NCBI GenBank assembly: GCA_038244725.1
Contig: JBBRTF010000012.1
Span: 32,447 to 96,446, forward strand
Reading direction: 5' to 3'
DNA length: 64,000 nt
Source: Usitatibacter sp038244725
Lineage (GTDB): Bacteria; Pseudomonadota; Gammaproteobacteria; Burkholderiales; Usitatibacteraceae
Shown: in pieces, positions 17,611-26,910 of the stretch
Position numbering within the stretch: position 1 is the first letter of the stretch
Layout: the number at the start of each line of letters is the position of its first letter
Translations under genes and position numbers: made by a program
Notes under the pieces: generated by a model
Databases searched by the model: none
Seen by the model: the letters and a program-made list of their open reading frames with translations, nothing else
What the model was told of the DNA's origin: nothing

Positions 17611-18488
17611 CACGACGCCGCCGGCGCAGGCGGGGCGCCCGCCGGGCGCTTGTAGCGGTTGTAGCCCCACAGGTACTGCTCGGGGCACTCGCGCACCATC
17701 CGTTCGACCATCGCGTTCACGAGGCGCGCGCTCTCGCGCCGATCCTTCGGAAGGGGTTCGGCGAGCGGCTCCAGGTGCAACGTGAATCCCGCGCCCGCCT
17801 CGAGGCGCTCGGCATAGCAGAACACCAGCGCCGCATCCGAGGCCCCCTGCAATCGCCCCACGAGCGTCATCGTGTACGCGGGGCGTCCGAAGAAATCCAC
17901 CCATTCGCCGTCACCGAGTCCCGGCACCTGGTCGGGAAGCACGATCGTGCATCCGCCCTTGCGCAGGTGCTTGAGCACCATGCGCACGCCCGCGAGCGTC
18001 GCGGGCGCCACGTTGGAGCCGTCGGGGGCGGCGCCGCGGTCGCGCCCCTCGCGCAGCATCTGGTCGACCCAGAAGATCTTGTGCGGGCGGTACATCGCGA
18101 GAATGGGCAGGTGCGTCCAGAGGTAGCGCCCGGCGACGTCGTAGCCGCCCAGGTGCGGGGTCACGAACACGATGGGGCGGCCTTCGGCGTGGAGCTTCTC
18201 GACCGCCTCCCATCCGCGGCGCGCTTTCACCATGTCTGCCACCTGGTCGAGCGGCCGGAAGAGGGACCAGAGGAGCTCCGTCGCGCCCTTGCCGATCTCG
18301 GCGGCGTTCAGCCATGCGAGGCGTTTCACCTCGTCACGCGCGGCGCAAATGCCGCTCGCCGAGAGGTTCTCGAGGACGCGCAGCCGGTAGCGCGGCGACA
18401 ACGCATAGACCAATCGGCCCAGGAAGGCGCCCACGGCATGGTTGACGCCGAGAGGCAATCGCGCGAGCGGGCGAAGGAGAAGTTTCAA
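17610..18488 (-). CDS. LpxL/HtrB-family lysophospholipid acyltransferase (second copy)
   Basis: A 292-residue paralogue of the acyltransferase at 14935-15837 with the catalytic HX4D intact (VTPHLGGYDVAGRYL). It also has TIVLPDQVPGLGDGEWVDFFGRP, the usual substrate block, and a C-terminal CPEQYLWGYNRYKRP. The N-terminus holds a hydrophobic anchor (LARLPLGVNHAVGAFLGRLVYAL). It is expected to add a secondary acyl chain to lipid A on the cytoplasmic face of the inner membrane. It is first in a minus-strand operon and divergent from metK. Confidence 0.9.
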   Translation of the reverse strand: MKLLLRPLARLPLGVNHAVGAFLGRLVYALSPRYRLRVLENLSASGICAARDEVKRLAWLNAAEIGKGATELLWSLFRPLDQVADMVKARRGWEAVEKLHAEGRPIVFVTPHLGGYDVAGRYLWTHLPILAMYRPHKIFWVDQMLREGRDRGAAPDGSNVAPATLAGVRMVLKHLRKGGCTIVLPDQVPGLGDGEWVDFFGRPAYTMTLVGRLQGASDAALVFCYAERLEAGAGFTLHLEPLAEPLPKDRRESARLVNAMVERMVRECPEQYLWGYNRYKRPAGAPPAPAAS

Positions 18489-18514
18489 ATGAAGCCGGAA
18501 AGCGCGCGGTCTTT

Positions 18515-18522
18515 GCTAAAAT
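18515..18522 (+). promoter_or_regulatory. Extended -10 promoter candidate for metK
   Basis: TGC followed by TAAAAT (18517-18522) forms an extended -10 element 31 bases upstream of the metK ATG. No good -35 hexamer is visible at the normal distance, which is consistent with an extended -10 promoter. Confidence 0.45.
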
Positions 18523-18553
18523 GACCCCTCGCGCGACTGTGGGGTGACCCGAA

Positions 18554-19768
18554 ATGAAGAGTGAATTCCTGTTTACGTCCGAGTCGGTCTCCGAAGGCCA
18601 TCCGGACAAGGTCTCGGACCAGATCTCCGACGCCGTGCTCGACGCCATATTAGCTCAGGATCCGCGCTCGCGAGTCGCGGCCGAAACGCTGTGCAACACC
18701 GGGCTGGTGGTGCTGGCGGGCGAGATCACCACGAACGCCACGGTCGACTACATCCAGGTCGCGCGCGAGACCATCAAGCGCATCGGCTACGACAACACCG
18801 ACTACGGCATCGATTACCGCGGCTGCGCGGTGATGGTGTGCTACGACAAGCAAAGCCCCGACATCGCGCAGGGCGTGGACAAGGCGCAGGACGACAACCT
18901 CGACCAGGGCGCCGGCGACCAGGGCCTCATGTTCGGCTACGCGTGCGACGAGACGCCGGTGCTCATGCCCGCGCCGATCCACTACGCCCATCGCCTGGTC
19001 GAGCGCCAGGCGATGCTGAGGAAGGACGGGCGGCTGCCGTGGCTTCGCCCCGACGCGAAGAGCCAGGTGACCTTCCGCTACGTGGACGGCAAGCCCGCGG
19101 AGATCGACACCGTGGTGCTCTCCACGCAGCATTCGCCGGAGATGAGCGACGGCCCGAAGATGAAGCAGGAGGCCATCGACGCGGTGATCGAGTTGATCAT
19201 CAAGCCGGTGCTTCCCAAGGAGTTGCTGAAGAACACCAAGTACCTCGTGAACCCGACCGGGCGCTTCGTGATCGGCGGGCCGCAGGGCGATTGCGGGCTC
19301 ACCGGGCGCAAGATCATCGTCGACACCTACGGCGGAGCCTGCCCGCACGGCGGCGGCGCTTTCTCCGGCAAGGATCCCTCGAAGGTCGACCGTTCCGCGG
19401 CCTATGCCGCGCGCTACGTCGCGAAGAACGTGGTGGCCGCGGGCCTCGCGCGCCAGTGCCAGATCCAGGTGAGCTACGCGATCGGCGTGGCCCGCCCCAT
19501 CAACGTGACCGTCTACACCGAGGGCACGGGCGTGATCCCGGACGAGAAGATCGCGCAATTGATCCAGCAGCACTTCGACTTGCGCCCGAAGGGCATCGTG
19601 AAGATGCTCGACCTGCTGCGCCCCATCTACGCCAAGACCGCGGCGTACGGCCACTTCGGCCGCGAGGAGCCCGAGTTCTCCTGGGAAGCGACCGACAAGG
19701 CGGCGCTGCTGCGCGATGCCGCCGGCATCAAGGGCGAGGCGAAGCGCGCGATGGCGGCCGCCGACTGA
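18554..19768 (+). CDS. metK: S-adenosylmethionine synthetase
   Basis: Makes SAM from methionine and ATP. The full-length 404-residue product has the N-terminal signature FTSESVSEGHPDKVSDQISD (His and Lys at the active site), the GAGDQGLMFGYA hexapeptide region (~residues 118-129), and the P-loop-like GGGAFSGKDPSKVDRSAAY. It converges with the GST gene six bases downstream. Together with ahcY and metF nearby it forms an activated-methyl-cycle neighbourhood. Confidence 0.98.
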   Translation: MKSEFLFTSESVSEGHPDKVSDQISDAVLDAILAQDPRSRVAAETLCNTGLVVLAGEITTNATVDYIQVARETIKRIGYDNTDYGIDYRGCAVMVCYDKQSPDIAQGVDKAQDDNLDQGAGDQGLMFGYACDETPVLMPAPIHYAHRLVERQAMLRKDGRLPWLRPDAKSQVTFRYVDGKPAEIDTVVLSTQHSPEMSDGPKMKQEAIDAVIELIIKPVLPKELLKNTKYLVNPTGRFVIGGPQGDCGLTGRKIIVDTYGGACPHGGGAFSGKDPSKVDRSAAYAARYVAKNVVAAGLARQCQIQVSYAIGVARPINVTVYTEGTGVIPDEKIAQLIQQHFDLRPKGIVKMLDLLRPIYAKTAAYGHFGREEPEFSWEATDKAALLRDAAGIKGEAKRAMAAAD

Positions 19769-19774
19769 CCTTCC

Positions 19775-20401
19775 CTAGCCGAAGTGCGTCTTCAGGACCG
19801 CGGCCACCTTCGGGGTGGCCGCGACCTTTTCGGCGATCGCGAATAGCCGCGGAGCGTTGGCCGCGAACCACTTGCGCCCCGGCCTCCAGTACGTCATGGG
19901 CGCCACGTAGAGGTCGAGCGCGGTCATCTTCGCGCCGAGGAACCACGGGCTTTTCGCCACCGCGTCCATCTGGCGCCACAGGCTCTCCCGATGGCGGCTG
20001 GTGGTGTCGCGCAGTTGCTTCGCGCCTTCCTCGTTGGCGACCCACCTCGACGTGTCGTCGCCGTACGTGAAGCTGGGATAGAGCGCGGCCACGACGAAGG
20101 CCGCCCAGCGATGGAAGTCCTCGCGCGTGGGATCCCCACGCGGCGGGATGAGGCCCGCGCCGGGCGCGTTGTCGTCGACGTAGTGGATGATCGCGAGGCT
20201 CTCCGTCAGCACTTTCCCATCCGGGAGCACGAGGGCGGGCACCTGGCCCAGCGGATTCACCGAGAGCAGGCGCTCGCGCGTGGCGCTGCCCGGCGAGTAG
20301 TCCACCTCCTCGTAGTCGTACGGCACGCCCGCGACCGCCAGCGCGCCTTCCACGATCGCGTTGCCGCAGCCCTTGCAGCCCAGCACCAGTGCCTTTTTCA
20401 A
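19775..20401 (-). CDS. Glutathione S-transferase family protein with a CxxC active-site motif
   Basis: Taking the TTG at 20401 as start gives 208 residues, the usual GST length; the open frame continues upstream without homology. The N-terminal thioredoxin fold begins KKALVLGCKGCGNAIVEGAL, where a CxxC replaces the more usual Ser/Tyr at the catalytic site, suggesting glutaredoxin-like redox chemistry. The cis-Pro/glutathione region is NPLGQVPALVLPDGKVLTESLAI (~residues 48-70), followed by an all-helical C-terminal domain (WFLGAKMTALDLYVAPMTYW). Substrate unknown. It is divergent from the ahcY riboswitch. Confidence 0.85.
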   Translation of the reverse strand: MKKALVLGCKGCGNAIVEGALAVAGVPYDYEEVDYSPGSATRERLLSVNPLGQVPALVLPDGKVLTESLAIIHYVDDNAPGAGLIPPRGDPTREDFHRWAAFVVAALYPSFTYGDDTSRWVANEEGAKQLRDTTSRHRESLWRQMDAVAKSPWFLGAKMTALDLYVAPMTYWRPGRKWFAANAPRLFAIAEKVAATPKVAAVLKTHFG

Positions 20402-20411
20402 GTGCCCCCCG

Positions 20412-20440
20412 ATGACGCCGTCGGCCAAAACATTTACAAT
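20412..20440 (+). promoter_or_regulatory. Sigma-70-type promoter for ahcY
   Basis: A -35 ATGACG (20412-20417) and a -10 TACAAT (20435-20440) are separated by 17 bases. Initiation would fall about nine bases before the first base of the SAH aptamer, consistent with a riboswitch-led transcript. Confidence 0.6.
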
Positions 20441-20448
20441 AGCGGTCG

Positions 20449-20507
20449 TTCGAGGAGCGTTGCAACGGGTTCTCCCGCCAGGCTCGAACTTTCCAAAACC
20501 GCGCTCG
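20449..20507 (+). promoter_or_regulatory. SAH (S-adenosylhomocysteine) riboswitch aptamer upstream of ahcY
   Basis: The sequence follows the SAH-riboswitch consensus: CGAGGAGCGTTGCAAC, then CAGGCTCG, then AAAACCGCGCTC. Helix TTCGAG (20449-20454) pairs with CTCGAA (20483-20488), and GAGCG (20455-20459) pairs with CGCTC (20502-20506), as in the known LL-pseudoknot fold. Downstream, ACGAGC (20532-20537) can pair with GCTCGT (20503-20508) around a CCGTGA/TCACGG hairpin (20512-20528), giving a plausible alternative structure for the switch. SAH binding should turn on ahcY, which removes SAH. Confidence 0.92.
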
Positions 20508-20594
20508 TTATCCGTGACCCGCTCACGGGAGACGAGCCGCACCAGCCGCCCCTCTCCCGCGTTCAGGCCACCTTTGACGAAAAGGGACCGCCCC

Positions 20595-22028
<1,434 letters not shown>

Positions 22029-22029
22029 G

Positions 22030-22875
22030 ATGGCGCGCATCGAGGCGAGGCAGCGTACTTTCAGCTTCGAGTTCTTCCCGCCCAAGTCGCCCGAGGGCGT
22101 CGAGAAGCTGCGCGCGACGCGAAAGCAGCTCGCGCAGCTGAACCCGGCGTTCTTCTCGGTGACTTTCGGCGCGGGCGGCTCGACGCGCGAGGGTACGCTC
22201 TCCACGGTGCTCGAGATCCGCAAGGACGGGCAGCACGCCGCCCCGCACCTCTCGTGCGTCGCCTCGACGCGCGAGAGCCTCGCGGAGGTGATCGCGCAGT
22301 ACAAGTCGCACGGCATCCGCCACGTCGTGGCGCTGCGCGGCGACATGCCTTCGGGGATCGCCTCCGGCGGCGAATTGCGCTACGCCTCGGACCTGGTGCG
22401 CTTCATCCGCGAGGAGACCGGCGACTGGTTCACGGTCGAGGTCGCGTGCTATCCCGAGTACCACCCGCAGGCGAGGAAGCCGCAGCAGGACCTGATGGCC
22501 TTCAAGGCGAAGGTCGACGCGGGCGCCGACGGCGCGATCACGCAGTACTTCTACAACGCCGACGCCTACTTCCGCTTCGTCGACGAGAGCGAATCGCTCG
22601 GGATCGCCATCCCGATCGTCCCCGGCATCATGCCGATCAACAATTTCTCGCAGCTCGCGCGCTTCTCCGACAGCTGCGGCGCGGAGATCCCGCGCTGGAT
22701 ACGGCTCAAGCTCGAGGCCTTCGGCGACGACTCGGCGTCGATCAAGGCGTTCGGGCTCGACGTGGTGACCGAGCTTTGCGACCGCCTGCTGCAAGGCGGG
22801 GCGCCCGGGCTGCACTTCTACACGATGAACATGGCGGGCCCCACCTCCACCATCTGGCAACGACTCGGGCTCTAG
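22030..22875 (+). CDS. metF: 5,10-methylenetetrahydrofolate reductase
   Basis: FAD enzyme that reduces methylene-THF to methyl-THF for homocysteine remethylation. The 281-residue product has the typical opening FSFEFFPPKSPEGVEKL (catalytic Glu in the EFFPPK motif), the SVTFGAGGSTR block, the VALRGDMP loop and GADGAITQYFYNADAY for flavin/folate binding. Directly downstream of ahcY, it shares the probable SAH-riboswitch transcript. The reductase domain is complete and has no regulatory C-terminal domain, as usual for bacteria. Confidence 0.97.
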   Translation: MARIEARQRTFSFEFFPPKSPEGVEKLRATRKQLAQLNPAFFSVTFGAGGSTREGTLSTVLEIRKDGQHAAPHLSCVASTRESLAEVIAQYKSHGIRHVVALRGDMPSGIASGGELRYASDLVRFIREETGDWFTVEVACYPEYHPQARKPQQDLMAFKAKVDAGADGAITQYFYNADAYFRFVDESESLGIAIPIVPGIMPINNFSQLARFSDSCGAEIPRWIRLKLEAFGDDSASIKAFGLDVVTELCDRLLQGGAPGLHFYTMNMAGPTSTIWQRLGL

Positions 22876-22919
22876 GCTCGGGGGCTACAATCCCGGCACA
22901 GACAAGCCAGGGAGGGCGC

Positions 22920-24155
22920 TTGAAGAAGACCGCCAGTGAGCCGAGCGAAGCCGTGCCCCACGCGAGCTCGTCGCTCGCGTCCCAGATCCGCGCGCTGCCC
23001 CCCAATGAGGCCGCCGCCCTCATCGAACGAGCCGTGCCCTCGGAAGCGGTCGACGCGCTGCTGCACCTGAATCCCGCGATCGTGCAGGACATCCTGCGCG
23101 AGCTCGAGTCGGGGCCGCGGCGCTTCATCACCGCATCCGCGCCGCCCGAAGTGGCCGAGCAATGGAAGCGCAACACACGCTACCCCAAGGGCACCATCGG
23201 CCAGCTGATGGAGGCGCCGCTCGCGGTCTTCAGTCCCGACATGACGGTGGGCGAGGCGATCGAGAACCTGCGTCCCGTGGTGAGGAGCGCCTTCGTGACC
23301 TACGTGTACGTGGCCGACGCCGACGGCAAGCTCGCCGGGCTCGTTACCATGCGCGACCTCCTCTTCAACGACAGGAAGTCGCGGCTCGCCGACGTGATGC
23401 TGGCCAACCCCTTCACGCTCACGCCGGAGCTCCGGCTCCAGGAGGCGATGAAGCTCACCGTGAACAAGCATTTCCCGCAGTATCCCGTCACCGACGTCGA
23501 GGGCCGGCTCGTGGGCCTCGCGCGCGGCGCGGCGCTCTTCGAGCTCGAGGCGTTCGAAGTCACCGCTCAGGCGGGCTCCATGGTCGGCGTCGAGAAGGAA
23601 GAGCGCGTCTCCACCTCGATCAAGCAGAGCTTCAGGTACCGCAATCCCTGGCTCCTCATCAACCTGGTCACGGCATTCGCCGCGGGCGGCGTGGTCGCGG
23701 TCTTCCAGGGGACCCTCGACAAGCTCGTGATCCTCGCGACCTTCCTTCCCGTTCTCGCCGGACAGTCGGGCAATACCGGTTGCCAGGCGCTGGCCGTCAC
23801 GGTGCGTGGCATCACGCTCGGCGACATCAAGGCGGGCGCCGGCAAGGCGCTCACCTCGAAGGAGGCGTTGCTGGGGCTGGCGAACGGCGCCGTCACCGGC
23901 GTGCTCTGCGGCATCGCCATGTACCTCTTCGCGCTTTCCCAGGAATCGCCGCACGCGTTGATGCTGGGGTTGGTGGTCACGCTGGCGATGATCGGCAGCT
24001 GCGCGCTCTCCGGCATCTCCGGCGCGTTGGTGCCGCTCATCCTCAAGCGCTTCGGCGCCGATCCGGCGACGGCATCGAGCATCATCGTCACCACCGCCAC
24101 GGACGTGTCGAGCATGGGCCTCCTGCTGGGCCTCGCGACGCTGATGATCCACTAG
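22920..24155 (+). CDS. mgtE: MgtE-type magnesium transporter
   Basis: The TTG start at 22920 follows an AGGGAGGGC ribosome-binding site and gives 411 residues. The layout is a shortened N-terminal helical domain (~1-90), a CBS pair (~95-215, including YVYVADADGKLAGLVTMRDLL and YPVTDVEGRLVGLAR), the plug helix, and five TM helices (~240-411) containing the signature LPVLAGQSGNTGCQALAVTVRG and TASSIIVTTATDVSSMGLLLGLA with the pore Asp. It imports Mg2+ under CBS/N-domain gating. The N domain is some 40 residues shorter than in Thermus MgtE. Confidence 0.93.
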   Translation: MKKTASEPSEAVPHASSSLASQIRALPPNEAAALIERAVPSEAVDALLHLNPAIVQDILRELESGPRRFITASAPPEVAEQWKRNTRYPKGTIGQLMEAPLAVFSPDMTVGEAIENLRPVVRSAFVTYVYVADADGKLAGLVTMRDLLFNDRKSRLADVMLANPFTLTPELRLQEAMKLTVNKHFPQYPVTDVEGRLVGLARGAALFELEAFEVTAQAGSMVGVEKEERVSTSIKQSFRYRNPWLLINLVTAFAAGGVVAVFQGTLDKLVILATFLPVLAGQSGNTGCQALAVTVRGITLGDIKAGAGKALTSKEALLGLANGAVTGVLCGIAMYLFALSQESPHALMLGLVVTLAMIGSCALSGISGALVPLILKRFGADPATASSIIVTTATDVSSMGLLLGLATLMIH

Positions 24156-24178
24156 AGGGAAAGCGCTATCATCGGGGC

Positions 24179-24703
24179 ATGAGACTGCGTGCCCTTGCCG
24201 TGATGTTCCTCGTCGGCCTTGCATGCCCCGCGTGGGCAGACGAGCAAGCCTTCACCAACCGCTCCACGGACCTGCGCGAGCGCGGCTCCAGCGACGCGCG
24301 CGCCGTGGCGACGCTGCCCGAAAACACCCCGGTCACGGTCCTGGCGAGGGCGGGCGGCTGGACGCGCGTCGAGGCGAGCGGGAAAAGCGGCTGGGTGAAC
24401 GTCTTTCACCTGCGCTTCCCCGCGACGATCGAGTCGTCGAAATCGAGCGGCGGCGGCAGCAACCCTTTGTCGGGGCTCACCTCGTTCTTGGGCGGCGGGC
24501 GGCAGACGGAGAAGAGAGCCACCATCGCCACCACCGGCATCCGTGGTCTTTCGCCCGAGGACCTGAAGAACGCCGAGCCCGACGCCGCGGCGCTCGCGAA
24601 GGCCCAGACCTACCGCGCCGACAAGCCCGCCGCCGAGCGCTTCGCGCGCGAAGGCAAGCTCGCCACGGTGTCCGTGGACAATCCGCAAGGAGAGCGTCGA
24701 TGA
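24179..24703 (+). CDS. Secreted SH3-domain protein
   Basis: A 174-residue periplasmic protein. The signal peptide runs to about residue 21 (LAVMFLVGLACPAWA). A bacterial SH3 (SH3_3-type) domain spans ~25-80 (STDLRERGSSDARAVATLPENTPV, then SGWVNVFHLRF). The C-terminal half is low-complexity and predicted disordered (SSGGGSNPLSGLTSFLGGG). Its stop codon overlaps the start of the M48 protease gene (ATGA), so the two work from one message. It probably binds peptidoglycan or the protease; role inferred. Confidence 0.8.
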   Translation: MRLRALAVMFLVGLACPAWADEQAFTNRSTDLRERGSSDARAVATLPENTPVTVLARAGGWTRVEASGKSGWVNVFHLRFPATIESSKSSGGGSNPLSGLTSFLGGGRQTEKRATIATTGIRGLSPEDLKNAEPDAAALAKAQTYRADKPAAERFAREGKLATVSVDNPQGERR

Positions 24704-25584
24704 ATCGCACCCTCGTCCTCATGTTGCTCGCGGTGGCGTTGCCGTCGAGCGCGCAGTTCAGCTTCCCGGACATCGGCAAGGTGCTCGACATCGGCAAGAA
24801 GGCCATGGACCAGGGCGTGGTCGGCGCGAAGGAATTCTCCGAGGAGGACGAGATCGCGCTCGGCAATGCGTTGACCGCGAGCGTCCTGGGCGCCTCGCCG
24901 CTGCTTCCCGACGCCAACGTGCAGCGTTACGTGAACCGCGTGGGCAAGTGGATCGCACTGCACAGCGACCGGCCCAACCTGCCGTGGACGTTCAGCGTGA
25001 TCGACACCGAGACGGTGAACGCCTTCGCCATGCCGGGCGGTTCCATCGTCATTTCCACCGGGCTGCTGAAGCGCCTGGGCAGCGAGTCCGAGCTCGCCGG
25101 GGCCCTGGCCCACGAGATCGCGCACGTCGTGAAGAAGCACCAGCTCACCGCGATCCAGGCGAGCATGAAGGCGGACTTCTGGAAGTCGGTGGGGACCTCG
25201 GTGGCCGCTGACCGGGTGAAGATCGGCGGCGGCGCCGTCGGCAGCGCCGTGGGCAATATCGCCAAGCCCTACATCCTCGATGCGGCGGGCAACGTGATCA
25301 AGGACGGGCTCTTCCTGCGTCCGCTCGACCGCAGCCTCGAGACCGAGGCCGACGAGCTGGCGATCGTGCTCGCCACGCGCAGCGGCTACGACCCCTACGG
25401 TCTGGTCGGCGTGCTGCAAATGCTCGCGCAGTACAAGGGCGACGCCGATGCCGCCTCGATCTTCAGCACCCATCCCGCGGCGAGCGAGCGCCTTGTCGAC
25501 CTCGAGAAGTTCGTGCCCAGTATCGAGCGCTACGCGAAGCAGCCGCAGCTGCTCGAAGCGCGCTTCAAGCAGAACGTGAAGTAA
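24700..25584 (+). CDS. Periplasmic M48 family metalloprotease
   Basis: A 294-residue secreted zinc protease (signal peptide ending near SSAQF, residue 19). The metal motif HEIAH lies at 138-142 (ELAGALAHEIAHVVKKH), with the third ligand Glu in LETEADELAIVLATRSGYDP, the M48 glutamate helix. MPGGSIVISTGLL is the typical strand before the active site. Members (BepA/LoiP-like) handle outer-membrane protein quality control. It has no TPR domain, unlike BepA. A perfect long hairpin follows the stop codon. Confidence 0.92.
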   Translation: MNRTLVLMLLAVALPSSAQFSFPDIGKVLDIGKKAMDQGVVGAKEFSEEDEIALGNALTASVLGASPLLPDANVQRYVNRVGKWIALHSDRPNLPWTFSVIDTETVNAFAMPGGSIVISTGLLKRLGSESELAGALAHEIAHVVKKHQLTAIQASMKADFWKSVGTSVAADRVKIGGGAVGSAVGNIAKPYILDAAGNVIKDGLFLRPLDRSLETEADELAIVLATRSGYDPYGLVGVLQMLAQYKGDADAASIFSTHPAASERLVDLEKFVPSIERYAKQPQLLEARFKQNVK

Positions 25585-25640
25585 AAAAAGTGGTGTCAGG
25601 TACCGAGTAGGCGCTCACTCGGTACCTGACACCACTTTTT
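25585..25640. repeat. Perfect 24-bp-stem hairpin of the GTGTCAGGTAC family
   Basis: The arm 25585-25608 is the exact reverse complement of 25617-25640, with an eight-base loop. The ends are A-rich and T-rich (AAAAAGTGGTGTCAGG / CCTGACACCACTTTTT), so the transcript forms a strong terminator-like hairpin in both directions, between the convergent protease and aminotransferase genes. A second element with the same outer sequence lies at 63691-63750. The family resembles dispersed REP-like palindromes. Confidence 0.9.
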
Positions 25641-25646
25641 ATGTTT

Positions 25647-26903
25647 CTAGGCGGCGGTGGCGATCTTCTTGCGCGCGTGCATCGCGTCCGCGGAGTGCAG
25701 CGAGGCATATGCCTGGTGCGCCGCCGCTTCCGCCTCGCCGACCTTGATCGGCAATCCCATGTCCATCAGCACCGAGCCCAGCGCCGAGAGGCACAGCATC
25801 ACGTTGTCCGGCCGGCACGAGTAGCCCATGAGGCCGAAGCGCCAGATCTTGCCCTTCAGCGGGCCCAGGCCTGCGCCGATCTCGATGCTGAACTCGCTCA
25901 GCAGCGTCTTGCGGACCTGCTCTTCGTCCACGCCTGAGGGGCAGAGCACCGCGTTCATCTGTGGCAGCTGATACGCCTCGGCGACGAGGAACTTGAGCCC
26001 CATCGCTTCCAGCCCCGCCTTCAACGCGAGGTGATGGCGGCGATGGCGCGCCCAGCACGCCTCGAGGCCCTCTTCCTTGATGAGCAGCAGCGCCTCGTGC
26101 AGCGCGAAGAGCGAATTCGTCGGTGCCGTGTGGTGATAGGTACGCGTGGTGGCGCCCCAGTAGCCCAGCAGCAGGTTCATGTCCATGAACCAGCTGTGGA
26201 TCTTGTCCTTGCGCGCCTTCACGTGTTCAACGACGCGTTCCGAGAACGACACCGGCGACAGTCCCGGCGTGCACGACAGGCACTTCTGGCTCGCCGAATA
26301 AACCGCGTCGATGCCCCAATCGTCCACGCGCACCGGCGTGCCCGCGAGCGAAGTCACCGCATCCATGATCACCATCGCGCCGTGCTTGTGCGCGATCTGC
26401 GCGAGCGCCTTGGCGTCGGACTGCGCGCCCGTGGAAGTCTCGGCGTGCACGAAGGCGAGGATCTTCGCGTCGGGATTCTTGCGGAACGCGTCCTCGACCT
26501 TCTGCGGGTCCACGGGATTGCCCCAGTCGTCATCGACCATCACCGCGGTGCCGCCGCAGCGCTCGACGTTCTCCAGCATGCGCCCGCCGAAGACGCCGTT
26601 CCTGCACACGATCACCTTGGTGCCGGGCGCCACCATGTTCACGAAGCAATACTCCATGCCGACGGAGCCGGGGCCGGACACCGGGAAGGTGAGCGGGTTG
26701 TCCGTCTGGTACACGTAGCGCAGCAGCGATTTCAGCTCCTCCATCATCTCGACGAACACAGGGTCGAGGTAGCCGATGGCAGGCTGGCTCATGGTGGTGA
26801 GCACCCGCGGATGGATCTCCGTGGGGCCCGGGCCCATCAACGTGCGCTGCGGCGGATGGAAGGACGTGATCTTCTTGGTGGTGTTCAGCTGCTTGAGGGT
26901 CAT
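25647..26903 (-). CDS. Class V aminotransferase, alanine/serine-glyoxylate type
   Basis: PLP enzyme of the alanine-glyoxylate/serine-glyoxylate/serine-pyruvate aminotransferase group. Starting at 26903 (MTLKQLNTTKK) gives 418 residues. Conserved blocks are LMGPGPTEIHPRVL, FPVSGPGSVGMEYC (phosphate loop), the PLP Asp in VIMDAVTSLAGTPVRVD, and the Schiff-base Lys in YSASQKCLSCTPGLSPV. RFGLMGYSCRPDNV near the C-terminus is the substrate-carboxylate Arg region. The true substrate pair cannot be told; glyoxylate use would fit the oxalate genes elsewhere in the window, but they are far away. Confidence 0.85.
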   Translation of the reverse strand: MTLKQLNTTKKITSFHPPQRTLMGPGPTEIHPRVLTTMSQPAIGYLDPVFVEMMEELKSLLRYVYQTDNPLTFPVSGPGSVGMEYCFVNMVAPGTKVIVCRNGVFGGRMLENVERCGGTAVMVDDDWGNPVDPQKVEDAFRKNPDAKILAFVHAETSTGAQSDAKALAQIAHKHGAMVIMDAVTSLAGTPVRVDDWGIDAVYSASQKCLSCTPGLSPVSFSERVVEHVKARKDKIHSWFMDMNLLLGYWGATTRTYHHTAPTNSLFALHEALLLIKEEGLEACWARHRRHHLALKAGLEAMGLKFLVAEAYQLPQMNAVLCPSGVDEEQVRKTLLSEFSIEIGAGLGPLKGKIWRFGLMGYSCRPDNVMLCLSALGSVLMDMGLPIKVGEAEAAAHQAYASLHSADAMHARKKIATAA

Positions 26904-26910
26904 GGAAATC

